Shown here in pieces: positions 28,318 to 36,302 of a DNA stretch of 64,000 bases (its first letter is position 1; every line of letters begins with the position of its first letter). Both the position numbers and the translations under genes were made by a program. Source of the stretch: Sphingobacterium phlebotomi. Its GTDB lineage: Bacteria > Bacteroidota > Bacteroidia > Sphingobacteriales > Sphingobacteriaceae. The stretch covers positions 273,734-337,733 of the forward strand of contig NZ_VTAV01000004.1 in assembly GCF_008180195.1 (NCBI RefSeq), read 5' to 3'. Under the pieces are notes generated by a model. The model saw only the letters and a list, made by a program, of their open reading frames with translations, was not told the origin of the DNA and did not search any database.

Positions 28318-28651
28318 ATTTGTTTAGTATAATAAACAATTTTAATAAATATTGTATATCCTGATAAACAAAATAACTACGTTTAAATCAGAAGAAAAAC
28401 TAATGAAAACAAAAGCTATATATCTACTCTTATCAGTTGCACGAGCACTTGCCGCGTTCCAGCGTACACTCAAAAGTCGTGGCAGTCGTTTCGATAAATT
28501 TTTAGACGGAAAATACTACGCGCTACATATTATCTACATCTTAAAAAGATTATTCCCGGCAACACATGTTCTCCGGAAGTTTTGTAACTTGTAAACTCAT
28601 GGGCCAAGGCTGCAGAACGGTAGTGCCCTGCAACGCAAATAAAACAGCACA
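28318..28651. other. Intergenic stretch with a doubtful small frame and a 21-bp repeat
   Basis: The stretch holds an open frame from ATG 28403 (63 codons) that has basic and Leu-rich residues but no family resemblance I can see, and the right copy of the 21-bp repeat at 28521. I treat the frame as unproven. Confidence 0.4.
28521..28541. repeat. 21-bp direct repeat, right copy beside the ATPase gene
   Basis: Identical over 21 bases to 27269-27289. Together the copies could be the scars of an insertion or the substrate of a deletion that would remove the ATPase gene. Confidence 0.85.
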
Positions 28652-29785
28652 ATGAAACCGAAGAAAGACCCTTCTCCTGATCGTTATTTGGCGACAGACA
28701 ATGTTCGTCCCGGTATTTTTTACAAAGTGGATATCGTGATCATCGGCGCCGGGCAGGCGGGGCTCTCGGCTGCCTACCATCTAAGAAAGCTGGGCATCGC
28801 GCCCGGAACAGGTTTTGTCGTTTTAGACGACGAGTTTGGAGCAGGTGGCGCCTGGCAGCATCGGTGGGACTCCTTAACCTTGAGCACGGTAAATGGGATA
28901 AGCGATCTGCCCGGAATGGGTTTTACAGAAGCCGTCAACACGGAGGAGATCGCCTTGCAAGCCAATATAGCCGTTCCAAAATACTACGAACAGTACGAAA
29001 AAACGTTTGACCTACCCGTCATACGACCGATCCGGGTCAACGAGGTGAGGGAGCAAAACGGAAGATTCATCGTTCGAACCAATGGCGTACAATTCAGCGC
29101 CCGCGGGCTCATTAATGCGACCGGCACTTGGAAAACCCCACATTGTCCAAAATACCCCGGTTGGGAAAAGTTTCAAGGCCAGCAACTACATACCGGCGAA
29201 TATAGCCATGCCAAAGCCTTCGTTGGGAAACACGTCATTATCGTCGGCGGCGGAATTTCCGCTATACAGCTATTGGGCGAAATATCGAAGGTTACAGAAA
29301 CGACCTGGGTAACCCGTCGCCCACCCGATTTTAGAGATGAGGAATTTATGGCCGATTTAGGACGGGAGGCAGTTGCCATAGTCGACAAAAGGGTACGGGA
29401 GGGTTTACCTCCAACCTCCGTGGTATCGGTGACGGGCTTACCCATTACCCCAGCGATCAAAGAGATGTTGACCAGCGGCACCTTGGACTATAAGCCTATG
29501 TTTACGGAGATTACCGAGACAGGGGTCCGCTGGGCCGACGGGACCACACAGGACGCCGATGTTATTTTTTGGAATACAGGTTTTCGTCATTCCTTGGACC
29601 ATCTCGCACCGCTACAACTCATGAACGATAAAAACGGTATCGTGATGTCGGGAAAATTAGCGACGCAGGTCGCCCGTGATCCGCGCATTCATTTAACGGG
29701 TTACGGCCCCTCCGCGTCTACGATCGGTGCGAACCGTGCCGGACGCGCAGCAGCCAAGGAGCTCATTGAATTCCTCCAGTTGTGA
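28652..29785 (+). CDS. FAD-dependent monooxygenase/oxidoreductase of the flavin monooxygenase type
   Basis: A 377-residue protein with two Rossmann motifs: VDIVIIGAGQAGLSAAYHL (about 25-43) for FAD, and HVIIVGGGISAIQLLG (about 193-208) for NADPH. Between them, KFQGQQLHTGEY is a version of the FxGxxxHxxx fingerprint of flavin and Baeyer-Villiger monooxygenases. A C-terminal VIFWNTGFRHSLDHL and ATIGANRAGRAAA loop complete the fold. The substrate is not evident. It stands alone on the plus strand. Confidence 0.9.
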   Translation: MKPKKDPSPDRYLATDNVRPGIFYKVDIVIIGAGQAGLSAAYHLRKLGIAPGTGFVVLDDEFGAGGAWQHRWDSLTLSTVNGISDLPGMGFTEAVNTEEIALQANIAVPKYYEQYEKTFDLPVIRPIRVNEVREQNGRFIVRTNGVQFSARGLINATGTWKTPHCPKYPGWEKFQGQQLHTGEYSHAKAFVGKHVIIVGGGISAIQLLGEISKVTETTWVTRRPPDFRDEEFMADLGREAVAIVDKRVREGLPPTSVVSVTGLPITPAIKEMLTSGTLDYKPMFTEITETGVRWADGTTQDADVIFWNTGFRHSLDHLAPLQLMNDKNGIVMSGKLATQVARDPRIHLTGYGPSASTIGANRAGRAAAKELIEFLQL

Positions 29786-29940
29786 GATTGACGATATTTC
29801 ATCTTTTTGTCTTGCAGATTTCCCTGCTTGGCATAGGGATAAAATGCTTATCACAGCAAACAATAATGTTAAAAATTGCTTGCCAGAATAAGCAAAATAG
29901 ACCAAATGCTGTAGATCAATTTTAATCTACTTGTAGATTG

Positions 29941-29977
29941 GATTGGATTATTTCCATACTTTTATCTTTAGCACCTT
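29941..29977. repeat. About 37-bp repeat, left copy (end of an S41 protease gene)
   Basis: GATTGGATTATTTCCATACT and the following 17 bases match 33172-33208 apart from one base. In the right copy the sequence encodes the C-terminus of the S41 protease (KDKSMEIIQSN). In the left copy the same DNA is read in another frame as the end of the TPR gene. The copies bracket the short UvrA gene. Confidence 0.85.
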
Positions 29978-30340
29978 CTTCGATGGTGCATCAAGTAGCT
30001 GTTTTGCTAACTTAGCATATTTTTCGGCGTTATCCGTCTCGCCCTGTTCCTTGTAACATTGTGCCAACTGGGCGTATATTAGCGATAGTGTAGGTCTAAC
30101 GATGTTGTCATTTATTTTCTGTGCGAGCTGCAATCCCCTGTTGAGCTATTTTAATTTGTCCTCCGGCTTGTTTTGCCGACGAGCAAAATGGTGCGCTGAC
30201 GTAAATTTTTCAGCATCGTCCGTTGCTTCCTCCCAAGCTTGCAGAAAAAGGGCAAGTGCATCTTCATAATTACCTGTCTCCTCCAGATGCATGCCCTGTA
30301 TACAGAGCTTAACCACTGGATTATTTGCGCTAAATTCCAT
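29948..30340 (-). pseudogene. TPR protein gene broken by an in-frame amber codon
   Basis: From ATG 30340 the frame reads MEFSANNPVVKLCIQGMH... with a TPR pattern (NYEDALALFLQAWEEATDDAEK), then KPEDKLK and a TAG at 30146-30148, and continues in the same frame with LNRGLQLAQKINDN and a second TPR (YAQLAQCYKEQGETDNAEKY). Relatives I remember have Trp at this point (DKLKWL), so a TGG to TAG change is likely. The last codons come from DNA shared with the S41 gene, so the 3' end is also chimeric. The gene is probably dead, or it is expressed as two pieces. Confidence 0.85.
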
Positions 30341-30382
30341 GTTATAATATAAAACAATAAACTTACCACCCGTAGCGCACGC

Positions 30383-30484
30383 TCCGGGCCTCGCTCCTTT
30401 TATACCGATCAACCTAGCATTCCAGTTGATCACCGCTATCAGGCTACGGGTAAAACAGACGCTAACGTACGCTAATTTCCATTG
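30383..30484 (-). pseudogene. Fossil of the 5' end of the DUF4143-type ATPase gene
   Basis: The frame reads WKLAYVSVCFTRSLIAVINW and NARLIGIKGARPG, matching RKLAYINAGFTRSLMEEINWNARFIGIKGARG of the intact gene at 27295. The match stops just before the Walker A lysine, where the DNA turns into a half of the ACCACCCG hairpin (30365-30390) and the TPR gene. Confidence 0.85.
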
Positions 30485-30513
30485 ATAAGCCGAGCTGCTG
30501 CCCACATATTAGA

Positions 30514-30568
30514 GATTTATTTTTTCAACTAAAATACACCCCGCTGTCCTTGGTGAAACCGCCTAATG
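30514..30568 (-). pseudogene. Fused remnant of the DUF5675 and FN3-like genes
   Basis: TTTTTCAACTAAAATACACC matches the DUF5675 gene (GKTKK end), and the next bases (TGTCCTTGGTGAAACCGCC) match the first codons of the FN3-like gene at 44605-44635. In the full cassette these parts are about 880 bases apart. The same fusion occurs at 34215-34266. Confidence 0.75.
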
Positions 30569-30692
30569 CTTGTATAAATAGACTCTATAATTTTTCAAAA
30601 AACATCTATATAGCCAAAAAACAAACAAATAGACATGTTTCAAATGGTTTATTTTTACTTTTTTTGACTAAATAAGAAAATAAATGAATAAT

Positions 30693-30840
30693 TCAAGGTT
30701 TATAGCGACAGAAAAATAGCAGCAGACGGCTGGTTAAGTAACTCACCGCAGCACCGACCATAGCTAGCAACACCGTATGTGCGAGGTTGGCCCAGTTGAA
30801 GCTGCTCCACATCGAGCTGATAGTACCGCCCAGCGTATAA
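30693..30840 (-). pseudogene. Decayed copy of the small membrane-protein gene at 43182
   Basis: The minus strand encodes TLGGTISSMWSSFNWANLAH followed by TVLLAMVGAAVSYLTSRLL, which aligns with the intact TLGGTICSVWNSFDWSNLAH and TALMAVVGAAVSYLTSRLL. The 5' end, including the start codon, is missing, and the 3' end differs (FFCRYK instead of a run of Arg). Upstream (30569-30692) I see nothing else of note. Confidence 0.85.
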
Positions 30841-30880
30841 CGGAACGTTTATTGTTAGCTATTTTCAAAAGTCAACAAAT

Positions 30881-33133
30881 ATGAAACACATTCGCGTCAC
30901 AAATGCACGTCAAAATAACCTGAAAAATATCTCTTTACAGATACCCAAAAATAAGATAACCGTATTTACAGGTGTGTCCGGTTCGGGTAAATCGTCATTA
31001 GTATTTGAGACAATAGGCGCTGAAGCACAAAGACAATTCAACGAAACACAGGGGAGCTTTATCCGAAACCGCCTGCAGCACATTGGCATCCCAGACGTGG
31101 ATAAAATTGACAACTTAAATGTTCCTATTATTATTAACCAAAAGAGATTAGGAGGAAATGCGAGGTCGACCGTCGGAACAGCCACCGATGTGTATGCGTC
31201 TTTAAGGTTACTTTTTTCTCGTATGGGAAGCCCATTCGTAGGCTATTCAAATGTCTTTTCATTTAATAACCCTTTAGGAATGTGTAAAGAGTGTGAAGGG
31301 CTAGGTTTTGTACAAACCGTCCGTATAGACACCCTCATAGACAAGCATAAGTCTTTAAACGAGGGTGCGATCATGTTTCCGACTTTTCAACCCGGTGGGT
31401 GGCGTTTAACGAGATATACATTATCAGGTTATTTTGACAATGACAAAAAACTTGAACACTATACGAAGGAGGAATGGAATATACTTTTGAACGCTACCGA
31501 ACACAAACCGAAGAACCCTAATAAAGAGTGGGGAAAAACGGTCAAGTATGAGGGTATAATACCCCGAATTGAAAAAGCATTTTTAAAGAAACAGTCAAAG
31601 GAAAATATTAGTCGAAAAGAAGTTTTAAAAAATATTGTTATCACCAAAACTTGTCCTCTATGTAATGGACAAAGGTTGAATGACAAAATTTCATCCTGTA
31701 AAATAAATGGAAAAAACATTGCCGAATGTGCCACTCTTTCGGTAGATGAGCTCTTGGAATTTATTGGTTCTTTGCAGTCGTCGTCCTTTGCGATAATTCT
31801 CGACGAACTAAAAAAGAAACTTCAAAACATCGTTCAGATAGGCTTACAATATTTGACATTGGATAGAAGGACAGACACCTTGTCGGGTGGAGAAAGTCAA
31901 CGCATAAAAATGGTGAGGAACCTTGGAAACAGCCTTACCGATTTACTCTATATTTTTGACGAACCCAGTATTGGACTCCATCCTAAGGATTTGCAAAATA
32001 TCTCTTCCATTATTAAACAAATACGGGATAAAGGCAATACGGTATTAATCGTTGAGCACGATCCAGATTTAATCAAAATCGCTGATTGGGTTGTTGACAT
32101 GGGTCCTAAATCAGGAAGAAAAGGCGGAGAAGTTATCTACGAAGGGACATTCGAAAACCTGAAAAATTCAAGAGGGAAAACTGGTCTGTACTTTGCAAAA
32201 ATCCCAAAAATTAAGGACAAACCCAGAATTTCGAATGAATATTTACAAATCCGAAACGCTAATCTGTATAATCTTAAAAATATCCAGATTGAGATTCCCA
32301 AAAATGTCATAACGGTCGTTACAGGAGTTGCAGGTTCAGGCAAAAGTACACTGATCGGCAAGGTACTGCCTAAATTTTATCCAGAAACCACGATAATCGA
32401 CCAATCGTTATTTGCTGCCAGCATACGCTCAAATCTACTTACCTATCTGGGGTTGTCCGATGATATAAGAAAACTGTTTTCAACGACAAACCATGTATCA
32501 GACAGGCTTTTTAGTAGAAATAGCGAAGGAGCCTGCGAAAATTGTAAAGGAATTGGAGTGGTAAAAATTGATCTGGCATTTATGGATGATGTGGAGCAGC
32601 CCTGCGAAGTGTGCATAGGCTCTGGCTTCAAACCGCAGGTCTTAACCTATCAATACAACAACAAAAATATCGTCGAAATAATGGATATGACGGTGGAAGA
32701 AGCCGTTGATTTTTTCCGCGATGATCGATATCAAAAATCTTTCGATACGTTGCTCCAGTTAGGTTTAGGGTATCTTACATTAGGGCAAAGGCTGAGTAGT
32801 TTTTCCGGTGGCGAAAGGCAACGATTGAAATTAACCAAAGAACTGAAGAACTCCAATAAAATAATCGTTCTTGATGAGCCAAGCACAGGCTTACACCCAA
32901 GCGATGCCAAAAAGTTATTGAACTTTATGAATAGTATCGTTCACAACAATAATACGCTCATCGTTATTGAGCATAATCTTGATATAATCGCTCAAGCAGA
33001 TTGGATAATAGATATCGGGCCTGGAGCAGGCAAATATGGTGGTGAGGTTGTGTTTTCTGGGAATGTTTCAGATTTATTGAAAGATCCGAATTCCGTTACA
33101 GCCGACTGTTTACGGCGGCATATCAATTTATAA
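30881..33133 (+). CDS. Short UvrA-like ABC ATPase (UvrA2/DrrC type)
   Basis: A 750-residue protein with two ABC ATPase halves. The N-half has Walker A GVSGSGKSS (31-39), zinc-finger pairs CKECEGLGF and CPLCNGQRL, signature LSGGESQRIK and Walker B LLYIFDEPSIGLHP. The C-half repeats GVAGSGKSTL, CENCKGIGV with CEVCIGSGF, SSFSGGERQRLKL and IIVLDEPSTGLHP. It is about 190 residues shorter than UvrA and seems to lack part of the UvrB-interaction/insertion region, as in UvrA2 and antibiotic self-resistance proteins such as DrrC. It probably binds damaged or drug-bound DNA without nucleotide excision repair. It is alone on this strand and bracketed by a 37-bp repeat. Confidence 0.92.
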   Translation: MKHIRVTNARQNNLKNISLQIPKNKITVFTGVSGSGKSSLVFETIGAEAQRQFNETQGSFIRNRLQHIGIPDVDKIDNLNVPIIINQKRLGGNARSTVGTATDVYASLRLLFSRMGSPFVGYSNVFSFNNPLGMCKECEGLGFVQTVRIDTLIDKHKSLNEGAIMFPTFQPGGWRLTRYTLSGYFDNDKKLEHYTKEEWNILLNATEHKPKNPNKEWGKTVKYEGIIPRIEKAFLKKQSKENISRKEVLKNIVITKTCPLCNGQRLNDKISSCKINGKNIAECATLSVDELLEFIGSLQSSSFAIILDELKKKLQNIVQIGLQYLTLDRRTDTLSGGESQRIKMVRNLGNSLTDLLYIFDEPSIGLHPKDLQNISSIIKQIRDKGNTVLIVEHDPDLIKIADWVVDMGPKSGRKGGEVIYEGTFENLKNSRGKTGLYFAKIPKIKDKPRISNEYLQIRNANLYNLKNIQIEIPKNVITVVTGVAGSGKSTLIGKVLPKFYPETTIIDQSLFAASIRSNLLTYLGLSDDIRKLFSTTNHVSDRLFSRNSEGACENCKGIGVVKIDLAFMDDVEQPCEVCIGSGFKPQVLTYQYNNKNIVEIMDMTVEEAVDFFRDDRYQKSFDTLLQLGLGYLTLGQRLSSFSGGERQRLKLTKELKNSNKIIVLDEPSTGLHPSDAKKLLNFMNSIVHNNNTLIVIEHNLDIIAQADWIIDIGPGAGKYGGEVVFSGNVSDLLKDPNSVTADCLRRHINL

Positions 33134-33149
33134 TCTGCATAGACCAACT

Positions 33150-34052
33150 TTAATCTCTCTTGTATAAATTAGATTGGATTATTTCCATACTTTTATCTTT
33201 AGCATCTTCCGCATTCACTGGATAATCAGGTTGAACGCCTCTTTGCTCCCAGTTGGTCTTTGTAATTTCATTGACAGGAGATGCAGTAGAGATCGAAATA
33301 CGAAGATTATGAGGCAGTGGAAAGAACGAATTCATATTGGCAGCTCCTGCTGATGTCTCTCCTACTACAACTGCCTTTTTATGCGCTTGCAATGTATATG
33401 CAAAATATTCGGCTGCAGAAGCTGTCTTTTTATCAATAAGAATGTATAACGGCGTTCCTAATCTGAGCTTCCCGTATACGAGGTCGGAGGTGTACTTCGG
33501 AGCGGGGTGCAACGTACTATCACCGAAAAAAGTTGTTGACAACAATGTGGGCGGCCCATCGAAATAGTGATTCAGGATGTATTCCATAATGCCAGGATAA
33601 CCACCGCCATTTCCCCGCAAGTCGATAATAAGTGCATCCGTATTTTCTACGAGTTTCATTGCAGCTACAGCCGTTTGCATGGCACGCTGCGGATGCATAA
33701 ACTCCGTGATTTTTATATAACCTGTATTGTTTTCTAATATCTGCACTTCCCGAAAACCATAATTCGAACGGATTTCCCGCTCCAGTTCCTGTTTCTCCCA
33801 ATCTTTTACATCCTTATTAGCCGGATCGTTATTACTTAAATAGCGTACATATAAATGTCCATCATTACTGATCGATCTCAAATCGTGTGAAAGTATCCCC
33901 GCGAGACTATCGGGATTCGTTATTGCATCATATTTGCCACTTTTTACGTTCTGCTGGAATCCTGATACAATTCGTATTTTATTTTCTTGAAAGACATAAT
34001 GTTCATTGATCAGATTTTCGATTAAAGTTCGTTCTGCATGAAGTGAGTTCAC
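33150..34052 (-). pseudogene. S41-family peptidase missing its N-terminus
   Basis: The 300-codon frame begins at GTG 34052 and quickly reads RTLIENLINEHYVF, the helix that in S41 peptidases follows the signal peptide. The catalytic core is intact: IDLRGNGGGYPG, then KKTASAAEYFAYTLQAHKKA with the Ser of TASAAE, and VVVGETSAGAANMNS. No signal peptide is present, although these proteins are exported. The 5' end is replaced by the 20-bp repeat seen at the 3' end of the DUF5675 gene. So the gene looks truncated by recombination, and any product would remain in the cytoplasm. Confidence 0.8.
33172..33208. repeat. About 37-bp repeat, right copy (end of the S41 peptidase gene)
   Basis: See 29941-29977. 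This is the copy in its native place, because it encodes the last residues of the S41 protease in frame. Confidence 0.85.
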
Positions 34053-34093
34053 GGATCATGAACTAAGTTCACGGATCATGAACTAAGTTCATG
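34039..34093. repeat. 20-bp tandem repeat at the S41/DUF5675 junction
   Basis: The unit TGAACTAAGTTCACGGATCA occurs at 34059, a two-base variant precedes it at 34039 and a partial unit follows at 34079. Each unit holds a GAACT..AGTTC inverted repeat. The same type of 20-bp array lies at 41726-41785 and, as a single unit, at the 3' end of the intact DUF5675 gene. Confidence 0.85.
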
Positions 34094-34400
34094 CATTTTT
34101 TTTAAATCACCTCGTGTTTTTCGCAAAGGCTGAAAGCCGTGTCCAGAGCGGAATATGCGCTTTTTCCGAGCCGTCAGATTTCAAATTCATGACTTTTCTT
34201 GAAATATTTCTTTGTTTTTCCAACTAAAATACCCCCGCCGTCCTTGGTGAAACTACCCAATGCTTGTTGTTTTATGTTCATCACATATTGTTTTAGCAGC
34301 AGGGCCTATTCGCTCGTTATGGCAAAAGTGGTCTGAGTAGCAAGATTTTAACGGAAAATGACGACAGATGGGCACATTTGGGCACAAATGGGCGCTATGA
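34094..34400 (-). pseudogene. Decayed copy of the DUF5675/FN3-like cassette region
   Basis: From 34094 to 34230 the DNA follows the 3' part of the DUF5675 gene (the minus strand reads KTKKYFKKSHEFEI then a stop). From 34231 it jumps to the start of the FN3-like gene and continues into the sequence upstream of that gene (the GTTTTATGTTCATCACAT and AAGATTTTAACGGAAAA blocks, matching 44637-44740). About 880 bases of the full cassette are absent between the two parts. Confidence 0.8.
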
Positions 34401-34505
34401 CGACAACGATAATTAGTTGAAAAAAACTGAATAAAAGATGCAATAGCCCTCAGTCTGAGATACATGCACATTATTCCTTAGGTTTTATCGATTATAATTT
34501 GTAAT

Positions 34506-34942
34506 TTGTCTACTATCAGGGCATATGTCTATTTGATCGTTATTTCGGGCATCAACAGCCTCTACTTTTTCATTATCTCTATTTCAACTTTGGATAAACA
34601 CATCATTTTACAGTTTCCCAATGCACAAGCAAAGAAACTAACGGTCAACTATAGCGAGGAAGAACTACATGATTGCTACATTATCAAGTGTCAAGTTAAA
34701 TGTGAACCACCCAAGCCCTCGTGGTTGCAACTTTCAAAATTTATTTTTACTTCCATAAAAACCGATGGGCTTTACAGCCTTTTGTTCGAAGAAAGGAAAT
34801 ACAACAAGAACCTTCAGACTTTGTTATTTATGGACGAAGTTTATACAACGATCATGCGGAAGTCGAATCATGGGGTAAAACGCTGATAGTAACGCAAAAA
34901 AAGATCTTCATAGAAAATGTAGCTCACTTTTATGCCCTCTAA
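34506..34942 (+). other. Unclear coding remnant, possibly frameshifted
   Basis: Two overlapping frames are open: 34506-34886 (from a TTG) and 34721-34942. The second ends in a protein-like sequence (SDFVIYGRSLYNDHAEVESW...IFIENVAHFYAL). The pair could be one gene with a frameshift near 34720-34800, but I do not recognise a family. The rest of the gap to 35066 shows nothing clear. Confidence 0.3.
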
Positions 34943-35066
34943 AACTATTCTTCGCTGTACTTGTTCCTTTAAGCAAAAGGCTTAAAATTAAGCTTTGCCG
35001 TTATTGGCAGGCGCCGCTTATGTTTGCTGCGTCCTTGTATAGGTCACGACCCATGATGCGCCCACT

Positions 35067-36287
35067 ATGAAACTGATCGATGATTTTATAAGATATTACG
35101 ACCCTGACTATTACCAACGGCAATCGCAAGCTATCGCCGAGCAAATTGAAGATCAACTTTTTAGGAGGGGAATCAAAGCAATCGTTACCTTTAGGGCAAA
35201 AAAAAAAGACAGGCTAAGAGATAAACTGATCAAGCGAAACGCTGATAGACATTATTACTCTAAGGGGGATATCCTAGAAGATGTCGTTGACTTGGCGGGT
35301 GTACGTGTGTCCTTGTATTTTCCTTCGGAACGGAACATCATCGACGAAATAATCACCGATATATTCAACGTTGAAAAGAAAAAAATATTTCCAACGGAAG
35401 CGCATACCCCCAAACACGCGAAGCGATTTTCAGGTTATTGGGCGACCCACTATAGGATCAGGTTTTCTGGGGAAAACAGGGAAGAACAAAACAGGGACAT
35501 CATCGCAGAAATCCAAGTTGCTTCGGTTTTAATGCATGCGTGGGCAGAAGTTGAACACGATCTGGTCTATAAACCCTATTCTGGCAATCTATCAAAGGAA
35601 GAGTTATCTATATTGGATGAGATAAATGGTATGGTATTGAGCGGGGAAATTGCCTTGGAAAGGTTGCAGTCTGCCATGGCGGAACGTACGAAACGGAAGA
35701 GTGACATTACCAACAAGTACGAGTTAACCAATTTCCTGGTCAGTGCATTTGACAAAGAGCATAAAAATAAAATCAAAATCGGCGACACCTCGCTGCTGAA
35801 CAATTATTTGAGTACCATAAAAAAGCTAGACACTGATCAATTCATTGAGTTCATCAATGATATCGATGTCAGTTCTAAAGATTCGGCGACCGACCAGTTA
35901 TTGAATATGCTATTGTTTCATTACCGGGTGGGTCTTAGGAGTTACTTTAAAAACCTTGGCATTGCCGACAGTAAAATATCCAGTTGCGAAGCATATATTT
36001 TGTGCTGGGTAAAGCTGGAGAACAATGTAGCGGGACTATATTTCCCTGAAGAAACAGAACGTAAGAAGAGGGCGTTCGATGTTCTTAAAGTAATACAACA
36101 CCAGGGCCGTTTAACCAGGGGAGAAATGGCCGCACTCGAACGGTCGAGAAAACTACGTAACGATATCCTACACGGCGTTCGTATACCCACCAAAAAAAAT
36201 CTGGAAAACAGTTTGTCAGAGCTTATGGATCTATCGCAGAAGGTTACAAGCAAGTTTCAGAGCTCTTCAGCACAGGCAAGCTCATAA
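35067..36287 (+). CDS. RelA/SpoT nucleotidyltransferase-domain protein with a HEPN-like C-terminus
   Basis: A 406-residue protein. The N-terminal 180 residues carry the alarmone-synthetase motifs: KAIVTFRAKKKDRLRDKL, DLAGVRVSLYF (catalytic Asp region), GYWATHYRI (the GYxxxH loop that stacks the nucleotide), EIQVASVLMHAWAEVEHDLVYK. There is no HD hydrolase domain and no ACT/TGS regulatory region. The C-terminal half is helical, and near residue 370 has RKLRNDILHG, an R-N-x3-H motif as in HEPN RNases. Known relatives are small alarmone synthetases, and toxSAS/CapRel toxins that make (pp)pApp or pyrophosphorylate tRNA. Which reaction it performs cannot be told. No antitoxin gene is obvious. Confidence 0.85.
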   Translation: MKLIDDFIRYYDPDYYQRQSQAIAEQIEDQLFRRGIKAIVTFRAKKKDRLRDKLIKRNADRHYYSKGDILEDVVDLAGVRVSLYFPSERNIIDEIITDIFNVEKKKIFPTEAHTPKHAKRFSGYWATHYRIRFSGENREEQNRDIIAEIQVASVLMHAWAEVEHDLVYKPYSGNLSKEELSILDEINGMVLSGEIALERLQSAMAERTKRKSDITNKYELTNFLVSAFDKEHKNKIKIGDTSLLNNYLSTIKKLDTDQFIEFINDIDVSSKDSATDQLLNMLLFHYRVGLRSYFKNLGIADSKISSCEAYILCWVKLENNVAGLYFPEETERKKRAFDVLKVIQHQGRLTRGEMAALERSRKLRNDILHGVRIPTKKNLENSLSELMDLSQKVTSKFQSSSAQASS

Positions 36288-36302
36288 GTAACCTTCGGAC
36301 GC

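Noticed and set aside
28352..28594. An 80-codon plus-strand frame
   Set aside because: Composition is not protein-like, no family resemblance was seen, and it overlaps the 21-bp repeat.
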